From: Hungatella sp. UBA3048
Lineage (GTDB): Bacteria; Bacillota; Clostridia; Lachnospirales; Lachnospiraceae
Reading direction: 5' to 3'
DNA: 6,299 nucleotides
Assembly (NCBI GenBank): GCA_002367105.1
Contig: DFCS01000032.1
Coordinates: 40,665 to 46,963 of the forward strand
This document shows, piece by piece, positions 1 through 4,473 of this stretch (positions are counted from its first letter, which is position 1; each line of letters starts with the position of its first letter). The translations under genes and the position numbers were made by a program. The notes under the pieces were generated by a model. That model was not told the DNA's origin. It saw only the letters and a list, made by a program, of their open reading frames with translations, and ran no database searches.

Positions 1-128
1 CGATGATTATGGGGATCTTCTTCGCGTTCTGCTATCTCTACACTGCCTTGAACTTCATGAACGTGTGCCTGCCGCTTATCATGGCAATCACAACATTCTT
101 TAAACCAATCTTGTTTATAGTTATCCAT
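1..128 (-). CDS. ymaF: YmaF family protein, N-terminal part (cut by the window edge)
   Basis: Only the first 42 codons are in the window; the gene continues past the left edge. The translation starts MDNYKQDWFKECCDCHDK and contains HVHEVQGSVEIAE followed by EDPHNHR. I recognise this as the start of the YmaF family (Pfam YmaF), small His-rich proteins of Bacilli and Clostridia with repeated HVHE / HNHR / HFHE motifs. Their biochemical role is not established; the spaced histidines suggest metal binding, which is inference. The start is supported by AGGAG nine bases upstream of ATG. Three cysteines at positions 12, 13 and 15 precede the first His motif. A CATATAATA box 50 bp upstream resembles a sporulation mother-cell promoter and is shared with the neighbouring repeat gene. 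Family assignment is fairly sure; function is unknown. Confidence 0.82.
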   Translation of the reverse strand, partial: MDNYKQDWFKECCDCHDKRQAHVHEVQGSVEIAEREEDPHNH

Positions 129-176
129 ATTGTTTAACTCCTGTACTCCAATATTAGGAAACTTTGTTCCCATAAT

Positions 177-203
177 TATTATATGAAAATAATGCAATTA
201 GGT
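177..203 (-). promoter_or_regulatory. Putative sigma-K-like promoter of the YmaF gene
   Basis: On the minus strand the -10 box CATATAATA (177-185) fits the CATANNNTA consensus of SigK. An AC dinucleotide (202-203) lies 16 bp upstream, as in the short SigK -35. The embedded TATAAT has no good TTGACA at 16-18 bp: a TTGACA exists but 22 bp away, too far for ordinary SigA. The same box lies before the Cys-repeat gene. Confidence 0.45.
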
Positions 204-273
204 GTTGTCAATTAGACGGCCTATCCGTTGGTAAATGAAATAGTAATATAAATGTTCTTGTAAAATAATTTTC

Positions 274-305
274 AAAAAAGCGGGCCCGGAATGCCGAAGC
301 CCGCT
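274..305 (-). terminator. Intrinsic terminator of the Cys-repeat gene
   Basis: On the minus strand AGCGGGC (305-299) pairs perfectly with GCCCGCT (285-279) around a 13-base loop that can form a further short CGG/CCG stem. Five more T residues follow (278-274). It lies 18 bp after the stop codon of the Cys-repeat gene. Confidence 0.88.
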
Positions 306-322
306 CTTATCTTTAACTATCT

Positions 323-679
323 TTAATATTCTTCATATTCTTCGTAATCTTCATACTCATCATACTCTTCACGTTCGTCACATTCGCATTTGCATTTACA
401 TTCGTGTTTGCATTCACATTCGCACTTGGGTTTGCATTCCCATTTGATTTTGCATTCACATTTAGGTTTGCATTCGCATTTAGGTTTGCATTCGCATTTG
501 CGTTTCTTTTCGCATTCACATTCACGCTTCTTTTCACATTCACGCTTCTTTTCGCATTCACATTCACGCTTCTTTTCGCATTCACATTCACGCTTCTTTT
601 CGCATTCACATTCACGCTTCTTTTCCCATTCGCGTTTCGGTTCACGCTTTTCAAAACATTTACATCTATCACTACTCAT
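323..679 (-). CDS. Cys/Lys/Glu-repeat protein, candidate spore-coat component
   Basis: This is a 118-residue low-complexity protein with about 25 cysteines. After a short head (MSSDRCKCFEKREPKREWEK) comes a block of about five RECECEKK units (residues 22-59, one shortened to RECEKK). Next is a block of six-residue CECKPK-type units (about 60-85), then a Cys-dense stretch CECECKHECKCKCEC. The tail is acidic and Tyr-rich (about 102-118: DEREEYDEYEDYEEYEEY). No signal peptide or membrane segment is visible. I chose this frame over the overlapping Asn-rich frame because AAAGGAGTG sits about ten bases upstream of this ATG and a terminator follows the stop. I recognise no family by sequence. Alternating Cys and charged residues plus a Tyr-rich tail suit disulfide and possibly dityrosine cross-linking, as in spore coat or exosporium proteins; that is inference, supported by the SigK-like promoter. 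Metal storage or binding is the main alternative. Confidence 0.75.
   Translation of the reverse strand: MSSDRCKCFEKREPKREWEKKRECECEKKRECECEKKRECECEKKRECEKKRECECEKKRKCECKPKCECKPKCECKIKWECKPKCECECKHECKCKCECDEREEYDEYEDYEEYEEY
423..625 (-). repeat. In-gene tandem repeats: 24-bp block and 18-bp block
   Basis: Within the Cys-repeat gene, about 501-625 holds five near-identical copies of a 24-bp unit encoding RECECEKK, one shortened to 18 bp (RECEKK). About 423-500 holds 18-bp units encoding CECKPK variants. The near-identity at DNA level points to recent expansion and contraction by slippage or unequal recombination. It also explains why other frames are open here. Confidence 0.85.
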
Positions 680-712
680 TTTCTTTCACTCCTTTCATAT
701 CATACTTCACAA

Positions 713-740
713 TATTATATGGGACAAGTAGACGTTGTGT
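713..740 (-). promoter_or_regulatory. Putative sigma-K-like promoter of the Cys-repeat gene
   Basis: Minus-strand CATATAATA (721-713) is identical over nine bases to the box before the YmaF gene and fits the SigK -10 consensus CATANNNTA. An AC (740-739) lies 17 bp upstream. The position where a SigA -35 would sit reads TCACAC, a poor match to TTGACA. The box lies about 34 bp upstream of the start codon. Confidence 0.48.
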
Positions 741-759
741 GAATTTGGGGAATGGGCAG

Positions 760-795
760 AAAAAAGGGCCCAATTCGGATTATCGGTGCCCTTTT
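760..795 (-). terminator. Intrinsic terminator downstream of the decayed DHFR-family region
   Basis: Minus-strand AAAAGGGC (795-788) pairs with GCCCTTTT (769-762). Inside it, CCGAT pairs with ATTGG using one G-U pair. The transcript ends in a run of six T residues (765-760). It would stop minus-strand transcription from the broken gene at 1081, and possibly from the hydrolase at 2038, and it insulates the SigK-like promoter just beyond. Confidence 0.8.
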
Positions 796-878
796 AGTTG
801 GAGTGATTTATAGAAATAAATGCTTTGTACAATATATTATATGCAGCAATGTAAAATAGTAACTTACGAAATCGTTGT

Positions 879-1081
879 CTATTCTGCCAATCCCGGATAT
901 TGCAACACCTTATTCTGATCCTGATGGATAACAGATGGGTTATGGTAATTTAATATAAATAAAGATACTCCCCCGTCAACAGGAAAAGCATAAGCTAATC
1001 CAGGTTATGGTTTTTGTCAGCAAGATAGCCATCCATAGTAATGCAGCAGTAAAAAAATACACTCATTTTTATAACACTCAT
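879..1081 (-). pseudogene. Remnant of a dihydrofolate reductase (RibD C-terminal) family gene
   Basis: A start with AGGAA eight bases upstream opens a frame beginning MSVIKMSVFFYCC, then ITMDGYLADKNHNLD, then TAG (997-995). The stretch from MSVFFY to NLD matches the N-terminus of dihydrofolate reductase / RibD-C family proteins, whose usual pattern is 'x-I-x-x-SLDGYIAxxxGxxDWL'; the stop falls where the conserved Trp would be. In a shifted frame (995-879) a further 38 codons are open, starting AYAFPVDGG and ending NKVLQYPGLAE; I cannot place that part confidently in the family. The usual length is about 170-190 residues, so most of the protein is missing or scrambled. A functional 28-residue peptide is unlikely but not excluded. 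Confidence 0.6.
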
Positions 1082-1085
1082 TTGA

Positions 1086-1205
1086 TTAATTCCTGTTTAA
1101 TATTAAATTATATCTCCTGCAATTATCTTCATAGCTCCCGCCTGCAATGCCGATAATGCCACCGGCAATTCCTCCTCCATAATTAACAGTTAGTATTTTC
1201 TTTGT
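1086..1205 (-). other. Gly-rich open fragment upstream of the DHFR-family remnant
   Basis: A minus-strand frame without an acceptable start reads NEYTKKILTVNYGGG, then IAGGIIGIAGG, then SYEDNCRRYN, ending at TAA (1088-1086), five bases before the DHFR-family start. The GxxxG-type run is typical of a Gly-zipper or membrane-helix segment, or of a short bacteriocin-like peptide. A stop lies just upstream and no ribosome binding site fits, so this is probably the 3' end of a lost gene. In another frame a 25-codon ORF (MEEELPVALSALQAG...) overlaps it. Neither can be called as a gene with confidence. Confidence 0.25.
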
Positions 1206-1276
1206 ATATTCATTTTATTGGCTTCGCATTATGCTCATCATGCGTCACTTACAAGTACAAAAAATTAAAATATTCA

Positions 1277-2038
1277 TCACAGCCACACTGCCCAATCGCC
1301 GAAATCAAAGGTACCGCCACCATGATGAAGGTTATCATCAACTTTCAACTGGAGGAAAGCGTCTCGCATACGGCTCAAAATCTCCGGTTGTATATCCAGA
1401 CTATGATGAGCCGGAAATACTTTTTTCACGGGCAGTACCGCTATCTTTTCAAGCGATGCAAGATATGCCTGAGGATCGGTGGAGGGATAATACGCAAACA
1501 GCGTATCCTTGTAAACAAGATCACCGGTAAATAAATACCCACGTTGTGGCTCCCAAAAACACAGATGCCCTGGGGAATGCCCTGGCGTATGTAGTACAGT
1601 AATCTTGCGCCCACCCAGATCAATGATATCACCGTCTTTTAGTATCCTTGTAGGCATTCCCTGAAAGAACTTGTAAGCGTTGACATCATAACCCTCCGGT
1701 AAATCACATCGATCTATAACCATATTCCTGATAGTATCCATTGTCAGTGGGAATTCGCCGTTCAGCCAGCTTAATTCTGCCTCATGCGCATAAAAATCCG
1801 GGTAGTATTCGTGCCCGCCGATATGATCCCAGTGGATATGAGTTGCCACGGCAGTTACCTGTTTGTCTGTTAACCTTTTCACCTCATCAGAAATATTGCA
1901 GATTCCAAGCCCGGTGTCAATGAGCAAACATCGTTCTTGGCCTTTAAGCAAATAGCAGTGAGTTTCCTCCCAATGGCGGTATTCGCTGATTATGCAAGTA
2001 TCTGTATCAATTTGATCTAGTGTAAACCAGTTTTCCAT
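1277..2038 (-). CDS. MBL-fold metallo-hydrolase
   Basis: This is a metallo-beta-lactamase-fold hydrolase, likely cytoplasmic because no signal peptide is visible. Numbering from the upstream ATG at 2047, the metal-binding motifs are THIHWDH (His70, His72, Asp74, His75), TPGHSPGH (His157), TGD (Asp176) and PAHH (His214), the complete set for a two-metal site. Residues 85-140 form an insert between the first two motifs, which usually carries substrate specificity. I prefer the ATG at 2038 (253 residues): AAGGA abuts the 2047 ATG but lies nine bases before 2038. The substrate cannot be told; the superfamily includes lactonases, glyoxalase II-like thioesterases and many uncharacterised hydrolases. 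Base composition is clearly richer in G and C than the neighbouring amidase gene, suggesting a different origin. No terminator follows directly, so transcription may run to the hairpin at 760-795. Confidence 0.93.
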   Translation of the reverse strand: MENWFTLDQIDTDTCIISEYRHWEETHCYLLKGQERCLLIDTGLGICNISDEVKRLTDKQVTAVATHIHWDHIGGHEYYPDFYAHEAELSWLNGEFPLTMDTIRNMVIDRCDLPEGYDVNAYKFFQGMPTRILKDGDIIDLGGRKITVLHTPGHSPGHLCFWEPQRGYLFTGDLVYKDTLFAYYPSTDPQAYLASLEKIAVLPVKKVFPAHHSLDIQPEILSRMRDAFLQLKVDDNLHHGGGTFDFGDWAVWL

Positions 2039-2088
2039 TTTTATCATTCCTTTATGTTTTGTAATTAATTAAGAGAATCTTTATATGC

Positions 2089-2117
2089 AGATTATCACCA
2101 ATTATACAAACTATCAA
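2089..2117 (-). promoter_or_regulatory. Putative sigma-A promoter of the MBL-fold hydrolase gene
   Basis: Minus-strand TTGATA (2117-2112), a 17-bp spacer and TAATCT (2094-2089) give a plausible vegetative promoter with a leader of about 45 bases. It aligns base for base with the stronger promoter of the amidase gene, because both lie in a shared element. An overlapping TATAAT at 2099-2104 with TTGAAA 19 bp upstream is an alternative. Confidence 0.5.
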
Positions 2118-2135
2118 TATTAAGTTTTCAATGTA
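2110..2135 (-). repeat. Shared upstream element, copy 1 (MBL hydrolase promoter)
   Basis: A 26-bp stretch (minus strand begins TACATTGAAAACTTAATATT) matches 3016-3041 at 23 of 26 positions. It covers the -35 box and about 18 bp upstream. It could be an operator for a common regulator or the footprint of a duplicated promoter. Confidence 0.7.
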
Positions 2136-2213
2136 TACTACTATATTAATTTCTAATTTCTATAAAGACATTCCCACAAGCGAGAGTTATATAACCTTTA
2201 TTAAATTGAATTT

Positions 2214-2909
2214 TTATGGGAATACATATTCCTTCATGTAAGTAAAATCTTGATGTTCAACATAATATACTACATTTTCCTTTTTATCAAAAACAAGAGA
2301 AAAATCTGTAATCCAGTCTATTTCGTTCTGCTTCACATCATTTAATAATTCAAAAGCCTTACTTACATCAAATTTTACACTCTGATTTAATATTTCCTTC
2401 ACTTTCTTATATCGACCACAAGAAATATTATCCTCTTCATGAGCATCTAATATAGCGTCATTTGTCATTATTTGAAATTCACCATTTTCCAACTCTCTAT
2501 ATCTATTTCCTCTTCCAGGCTCTATAATCCACACATTTCCATATTCCGTACAGATCATGTTATGGGTACAATAATCTGGAACATTTACAATTTCTGTCTG
2601 TGATAAATATCCTTCCAAACTTTTCACATCAATTTTTCCGTCAATAATTCCCGATAAAAATTTTGCTGTATGCGTCACATCCGATGACCTTCTATAAACC
2701 CCTTTTCCATTAGAATTAACGCAGAGATTATTAAAGAATACGCCTGACTTATGGATACCAAAGCTTGGTGTGTTAATTTTTCCTGTATCTACATATACAA
2801 TAAACCAATCTTTCTTTCTGGTGTTTACGGTATATCTCATCCCATTATTATCAAAGTTCATGCCTATCAACCAATTATCTTCAGTCTTTTTAATAAAGCT
2901 TGTACACAT
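2214..2909 (-). CDS. Ntn-type linear amide C-N hydrolase (choloylglycine hydrolase-like)
   Basis: The 231-residue protein begins MCTSF. Removal of Met would expose Cys2 as the N-terminal nucleophile, as in the choloylglycine hydrolase / penicillin V acylase group, which cleave linear amide bonds. Other family-like features are the GMNFDNN turn (16-22, with Asp20), Asn60-Asn61, the THNMICTEYGNVWIIEP strand pair (115-131, Asn117), TN at 149-150, Arg166 in SCGRYKKV and the C-terminal DFSLVFDKK...VVYYVEH strand. In bile salt hydrolases an Arg precedes this Asp (GRN-x-D); here it is Met17, so bile-salt activity should not be assumed. The protein is shorter than typical bile salt hydrolases (about 315-330). 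No signal peptide is visible. The start has AGGAG about ten bases upstream. It is AT-richer than the adjacent MBL gene. An acyltransferase-like member (peptidase family C45) or a quorum-signal acylase is possible; the substrate is unknown. Confidence 0.75.
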   Translation of the reverse strand: MCTSFIKKTEDNWLIGMNFDNNGMRYTVNTRKKDWFIVYVDTGKINTPSFGIHKSGVFFNNLCVNSNGKGVYRRSSDVTHTAKFLSGIIDGKIDVKSLEGYLSQTEIVNVPDYCTHNMICTEYGNVWIIEPGRGNRYRELENGEFQIMTNDAILDAHEEDNISCGRYKKVKEILNQSVKFDVSKAFELLNDVKQNEIDWITDFSLVFDKKENVVYYVEHQDFTYMKEYVFP

Positions 2910-2923
2910 AAATCACTCTCTCC

Positions 2924-2953
2924 TTATAAAATCACATTTAATTTTGTCCGCAT
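2924..2953 (-). other. Nine-codon leader ORF before the amidase gene (tentative)
   Basis: In the roughly 80-base leader of the amidase transcript an ATG opens MRTKLNVIL and ends at a TAA that joins the amidase ribosome binding site (TAAGGAG). Such placement can couple leader translation to access of the main start. The leader ATG itself has no good Shine-Dalgarno sequence, so this may be chance. Confidence 0.2.
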
Positions 2954-2994
2954 ACTTTTGATTTATCTGACTGGCAAATTCCTGTTTTATTTAC

Positions 2995-3023
2995 AGAATA
3001 TAGATATTTTTACCAACTGTCAA
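2995..3023 (-). promoter_or_regulatory. Sigma-A promoter of the amidase gene
   Basis: Minus-strand TTGACA (3023-3018) is a perfect -35, followed by a 17-bp spacer and TATTCT (3000-2995). Transcription would start near 2988, leaving a leader of about 80 bases. This is the strongest vegetative promoter visible in the window. Confidence 0.75.
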
Positions 3024-3041
3024 TATTAAATTTCCAATGTA
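3016..3041 (-). repeat. Shared upstream element, copy 2 (amidase promoter)
   Basis: Second copy of the element at 2110-2135 (minus strand begins TACATTGGAAATTTAATATT), 23 of 26 positions identical and positioned identically relative to the -35 box. The weaker similarity further upstream (AT-rich, ending near TAATT) may extend the match to about 50 bp. Confidence 0.7.
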
Positions 3042-3129
3042 CAATAATACGCTAAATACTAATTGATTTAATAATAAATACACATGGGCAATGGACAAAA
3101 GTATATTGTCTTAGTTCTTCTGTCATAGT

Positions 3130-3303
3130 TTAATCCGATCCACATACCATACCAAATGAGTATGAATCTAATTCTGTATAAATTCTCTTCCATATAGGCA
3201 ACGAACAATGATATGCATAATCCATTGTATAACTACAACCAGCTTCACCGCGAAGTGCCTTTGATGTGTAATTCCTGCAACTTAAACCGATACATTTTTT
3301 CAT
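3130..3303 (-). CDS. Small Cys-containing hypothetical protein (57 aa)
   Basis: A 57-codon ORF starts MKKCIGLSCRNYTSKAL, continues RGEAGCSYTMDYAYHC and ends SLPIWKRIYTELDSYSF then GMVCGSD. GAGGTGA lies six bases before ATG, a strong ribosome binding site, and a fair promoter lies upstream. Cysteines are at 4, 9, 23, 33 and 54; CxxxxC at 4-9 with Cys23 and Cys33 could form a small metal-binding or disulfide-bonded fold. No signal peptide or membrane helix is evident. I do not recognise the family. Codon use and the ribosome binding site argue for a real gene rather than a random ORF. The next minus-strand gene upstream also encodes a Cys-rich tail (3370-3559), so the two may be related in function. 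A 24-codon ORF begins four bases after the stop (3126-3052) but lacks other support. Confidence 0.6.
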   Translation of the reverse strand: MKKCIGLSCRNYTSKALRGEAGCSYTMDYAYHCSLPIWKRIYTELDSYSFGMVCGSD

Positions 3304-3331
3304 CGTATCTCACCTCAATATCAATTTTAAT

Positions 3332-3360
3332 ATTTTAATGCTTGCCCTCAAAAACTACAA
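3332..3360 (-). promoter_or_regulatory. Possible sigma-A promoter of the 57-aa gene
   Basis: Minus-strand TTGTAG (3360-3355), a 17-bp spacer and TAAAAT (3337-3332) lie about 29 bp before the start codon of the small Cys-containing gene. The -35 matches four of six consensus positions. Confidence 0.4.
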
Positions 3361-3369
3361 TAATTATCA

Positions 3370-3559
3370 TTAACAGTGTTTACAAACCTGACAATCCCGA
3401 CTGCAGCCCTCTGTCTTTACGAACTTTTTTCGTTTATATTGCCCTAATGCTTCGTCTGCATCTTTTAAGGCCTTGTACAGATATTGCACGTTGTCCGACT
3501 TGCATTTCCATAAAGTTACTAATAACACTCTTGCTGCTCACTGCATTTATAAATCTCAT
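3370..3559 (-). pseudogene. Frame-interrupted small Cys-rich gene
   Basis: The last 40-odd codons of one minus-strand frame look like real protein: KSDNVQYLYKALKDADEAL, then GQYKRKKFVKTEGC, then SRDCQVCKHC and TAA (3372-3370). The CxxxCxxCxxC end resembles a metal-binding knuckle. That frame has no ATG. A second frame has ATG at 3559 with AAAGGA five bases upstream and reads MRFINAVSSKSVISNFMEMQ. It enters the first frame if one A is dropped from the AAAA run at 3466-3463, giving a 62-residue product. A third frame, ending ...DINEIYKCSEQQECY at 3519, is another candidate N-terminus. So the gene is probably broken by an indel, although sequencing error or programmed frameshifting is possible. 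The 84-codon plus-strand ORF over it (TTG start, no ribosome binding site) is a shadow. Confidence 0.42.
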
Positions 3560-3657
3560 TTATATCCTTTTTTACGATACTAAAGTCCTTAAATAAAAAA
3601 CCAAGCTCACTTAGAACAAATATCGCATATACTGTATTAAAAAACAGGTAACACAAT

Positions 3658-4113
3658 ATGAATGACACTAATTTTTTTGGAATCGGTGATAATAAAAGCT
3701 TGATTATTCCGGCTCCTATTCAAACACAAATCAGTGAATTTACTAATATCCAAAACAATCAAATATCTATGAAAAATATTGTTATAAATTATCAGGGTGA
3801 TAGATACTTATTTGAAACTTCTGGATATATAATATCTGGCTTAATAAACCCTCTTGATTTATATAACTTCATTGGAAGATGGGTTATTATAATAACAGGA
3901 CCGACAATAGACGGACCGTTTACGGCCAACCTTGTAAATATATACCAAATCTTCCAGCCCAACACCACTCAACCCAATTATCCGTTTTATACGTTTGTGG
4001 CTTTTACATGGCCCCCCATTATATCTCCGGGTATGCCTGCTCATTATCCTCTCAGACCTTTCTCGGAGCTGACAACTTGGGCAATTTATTCAATTAATCC
4101 GGAGTTTCTTTGA
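3658..4113 (+). CDS. Hypothetical protein, Ile/Pro/Asn-rich (151 aa)
   Basis: I do not recognise this protein. It begins MNDTNFFGIGDNKSLIIPAP and has no signal peptide and no cysteine. It has very few lysines (two) and is rich in Ile, Pro, Asn, Thr and aromatic residues. Residues about 39-95 look like a beta-rich domain: NIVINYQGDRYLF, then GRWVIIITGPTIDGPFTANL. The C-terminal third is Pro- and aromatic-rich (QPNTTQPNYPFYTFVAFTWP, PGMPAHYPLRPF). AGG lies eight bases before ATG, a modest ribosome binding site. The length and composition argue for a real gene. It is the first plus-strand gene and diverges from the Cys-rich genes on its left. The composition would suit a surface, spore or phage structural protein, but nothing in the sequence decides this. 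Confidence 0.65.
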   Translation: MNDTNFFGIGDNKSLIIPAPIQTQISEFTNIQNNQISMKNIVINYQGDRYLFETSGYIISGLINPLDLYNFIGRWVIIITGPTIDGPFTANLVNIYQIFQPNTTQPNYPFYTFVAFTWPPIISPGMPAHYPLRPFSELTTWAIYSINPEFL

Positions 4114-4125
4114 AATTCAATTCTC

Positions 4126-4149
4126 TGGCCGGAATCAAAAACCCGGCCA
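4126..4149 (+). terminator. GC-rich hairpin after the 151-aa gene
   Basis: TGGCCGG (4126-4132) pairs with CCGGCCA (4143-4149) around a ten-base A-rich loop, 13 bp after the stop codon. No T-run follows on either strand, so termination would be weak or factor-dependent; it may instead protect the transcript end. Confidence 0.4.
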
Positions 4150-4366
4150 ATATCAGTTGGTACAACCTTTGTGTTTACTTTTCCAATGCTCCATTGTTTA
4201 ATCTCTAAAACCCACTTCTGCCTTCCTTTCTACGTTAAACTTTGGCTTAGCAGAATTTCAAATTGTACTCTTCTAGAAGCTCCGATTAAATTCATATCCG
4301 CAATCCGGGCATTTACAGAATGCACCGTCATTTACAGGCTGGGCCAGAAAAGTTCTAAATGCGCTT

Positions 4367-4405
4367 GTATATTGCGCGTATATTTACGTATATTGTGCGT
4401 ATATT
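4367..4405. repeat. Four GTATATT repeats phased to the DNA helix
   Basis: GTATATT occurs at 4367-4373, 4378-4384, 4388-4394 and 4399-4405, starts spaced 11, 10 and 11 bp apart, about one helical turn each. Preceding bases are variable but GC-containing (GCGC, TAC, GTGC). A fifth GTATATT lies outside the array at 4553-4559. Phased AT elements can bend DNA or bind a protein along one face. Confidence 0.6.
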
Positions 4406-4446
4406 ACGAATCAAAATTTACTCATCTTTCAGTGCTTTCCCACATC

Positions 4447-4473
4447 AAAAAAAACCCCGTAAACACGAGGTTT
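4447..4473 (-). terminator. Intrinsic terminator on the minus strand
   Basis: On the minus strand AAACCTCGT (4473-4465), loop GTTT, then ACGGGGTTT (4460-4452) form a nine-pair stem with one G-U pair, followed by a run of T residues down to 4447. It terminates leftward transcription although no minus-strand protein gene lies directly upstream. Confidence 0.82.

Noticed and set aside
423..625. CRISPR-like periodic repeat
   Set aside because: The repeats are contiguous without unique spacers and encode a repetitive protein in frame.
313..672. Minus-strand 119-codon frame with Asn/Val/Ala repeats (SVNVNAKR)
   Set aside because: It overlaps the Cys-repeat frame, has no ribosome binding site before its start, and is open only because the repeat units are multiples of three.
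390..742. Two plus-strand His/Ser- or Phe/Ala-repeat ORFs
   Set aside because: Antisense readings of the same tandem repeats, with no ribosome binding site; the minus-strand gene has its own promoter, ribosome binding site and terminator.
1202..1534. Plus-strand ORFs of 110 and 99 codons
   Set aside because: They lie antisense to the 3' part of the MBL-fold hydrolase, which carries complete catalytic motifs.
2186..2195. Perfect 10-bp palindrome GTTATATAAC
   Set aside because: Short and AT-only apart from its ends; such palindromes are expected by chance in this composition and nothing links it to either gene.
2751..3029. Plus-strand ORFs over the amidase start and promoter
   Set aside because: They run antisense through a clear start, ribosome binding site and promoter and have no supporting start signals.
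3052..3126. 24-codon ORF MTEELRQYTFVHCPC... four bases after the 57-aa gene
   Set aside because: Too short, only a weak ribosome binding site, and no independent support; could be a remnant.
3342..3596. Plus-strand 84-codon ORF with hydrophobic C-terminus
   Set aside because: TTG start without ribosome binding site; its opposite strand carries the Cys-rich tail and its apparent membrane segment comes from antisense reading.
3859..4097. Overlapping minus and plus ORFs inside the 151-aa gene
   Set aside because: Shadows of the longer gene; no start signals.
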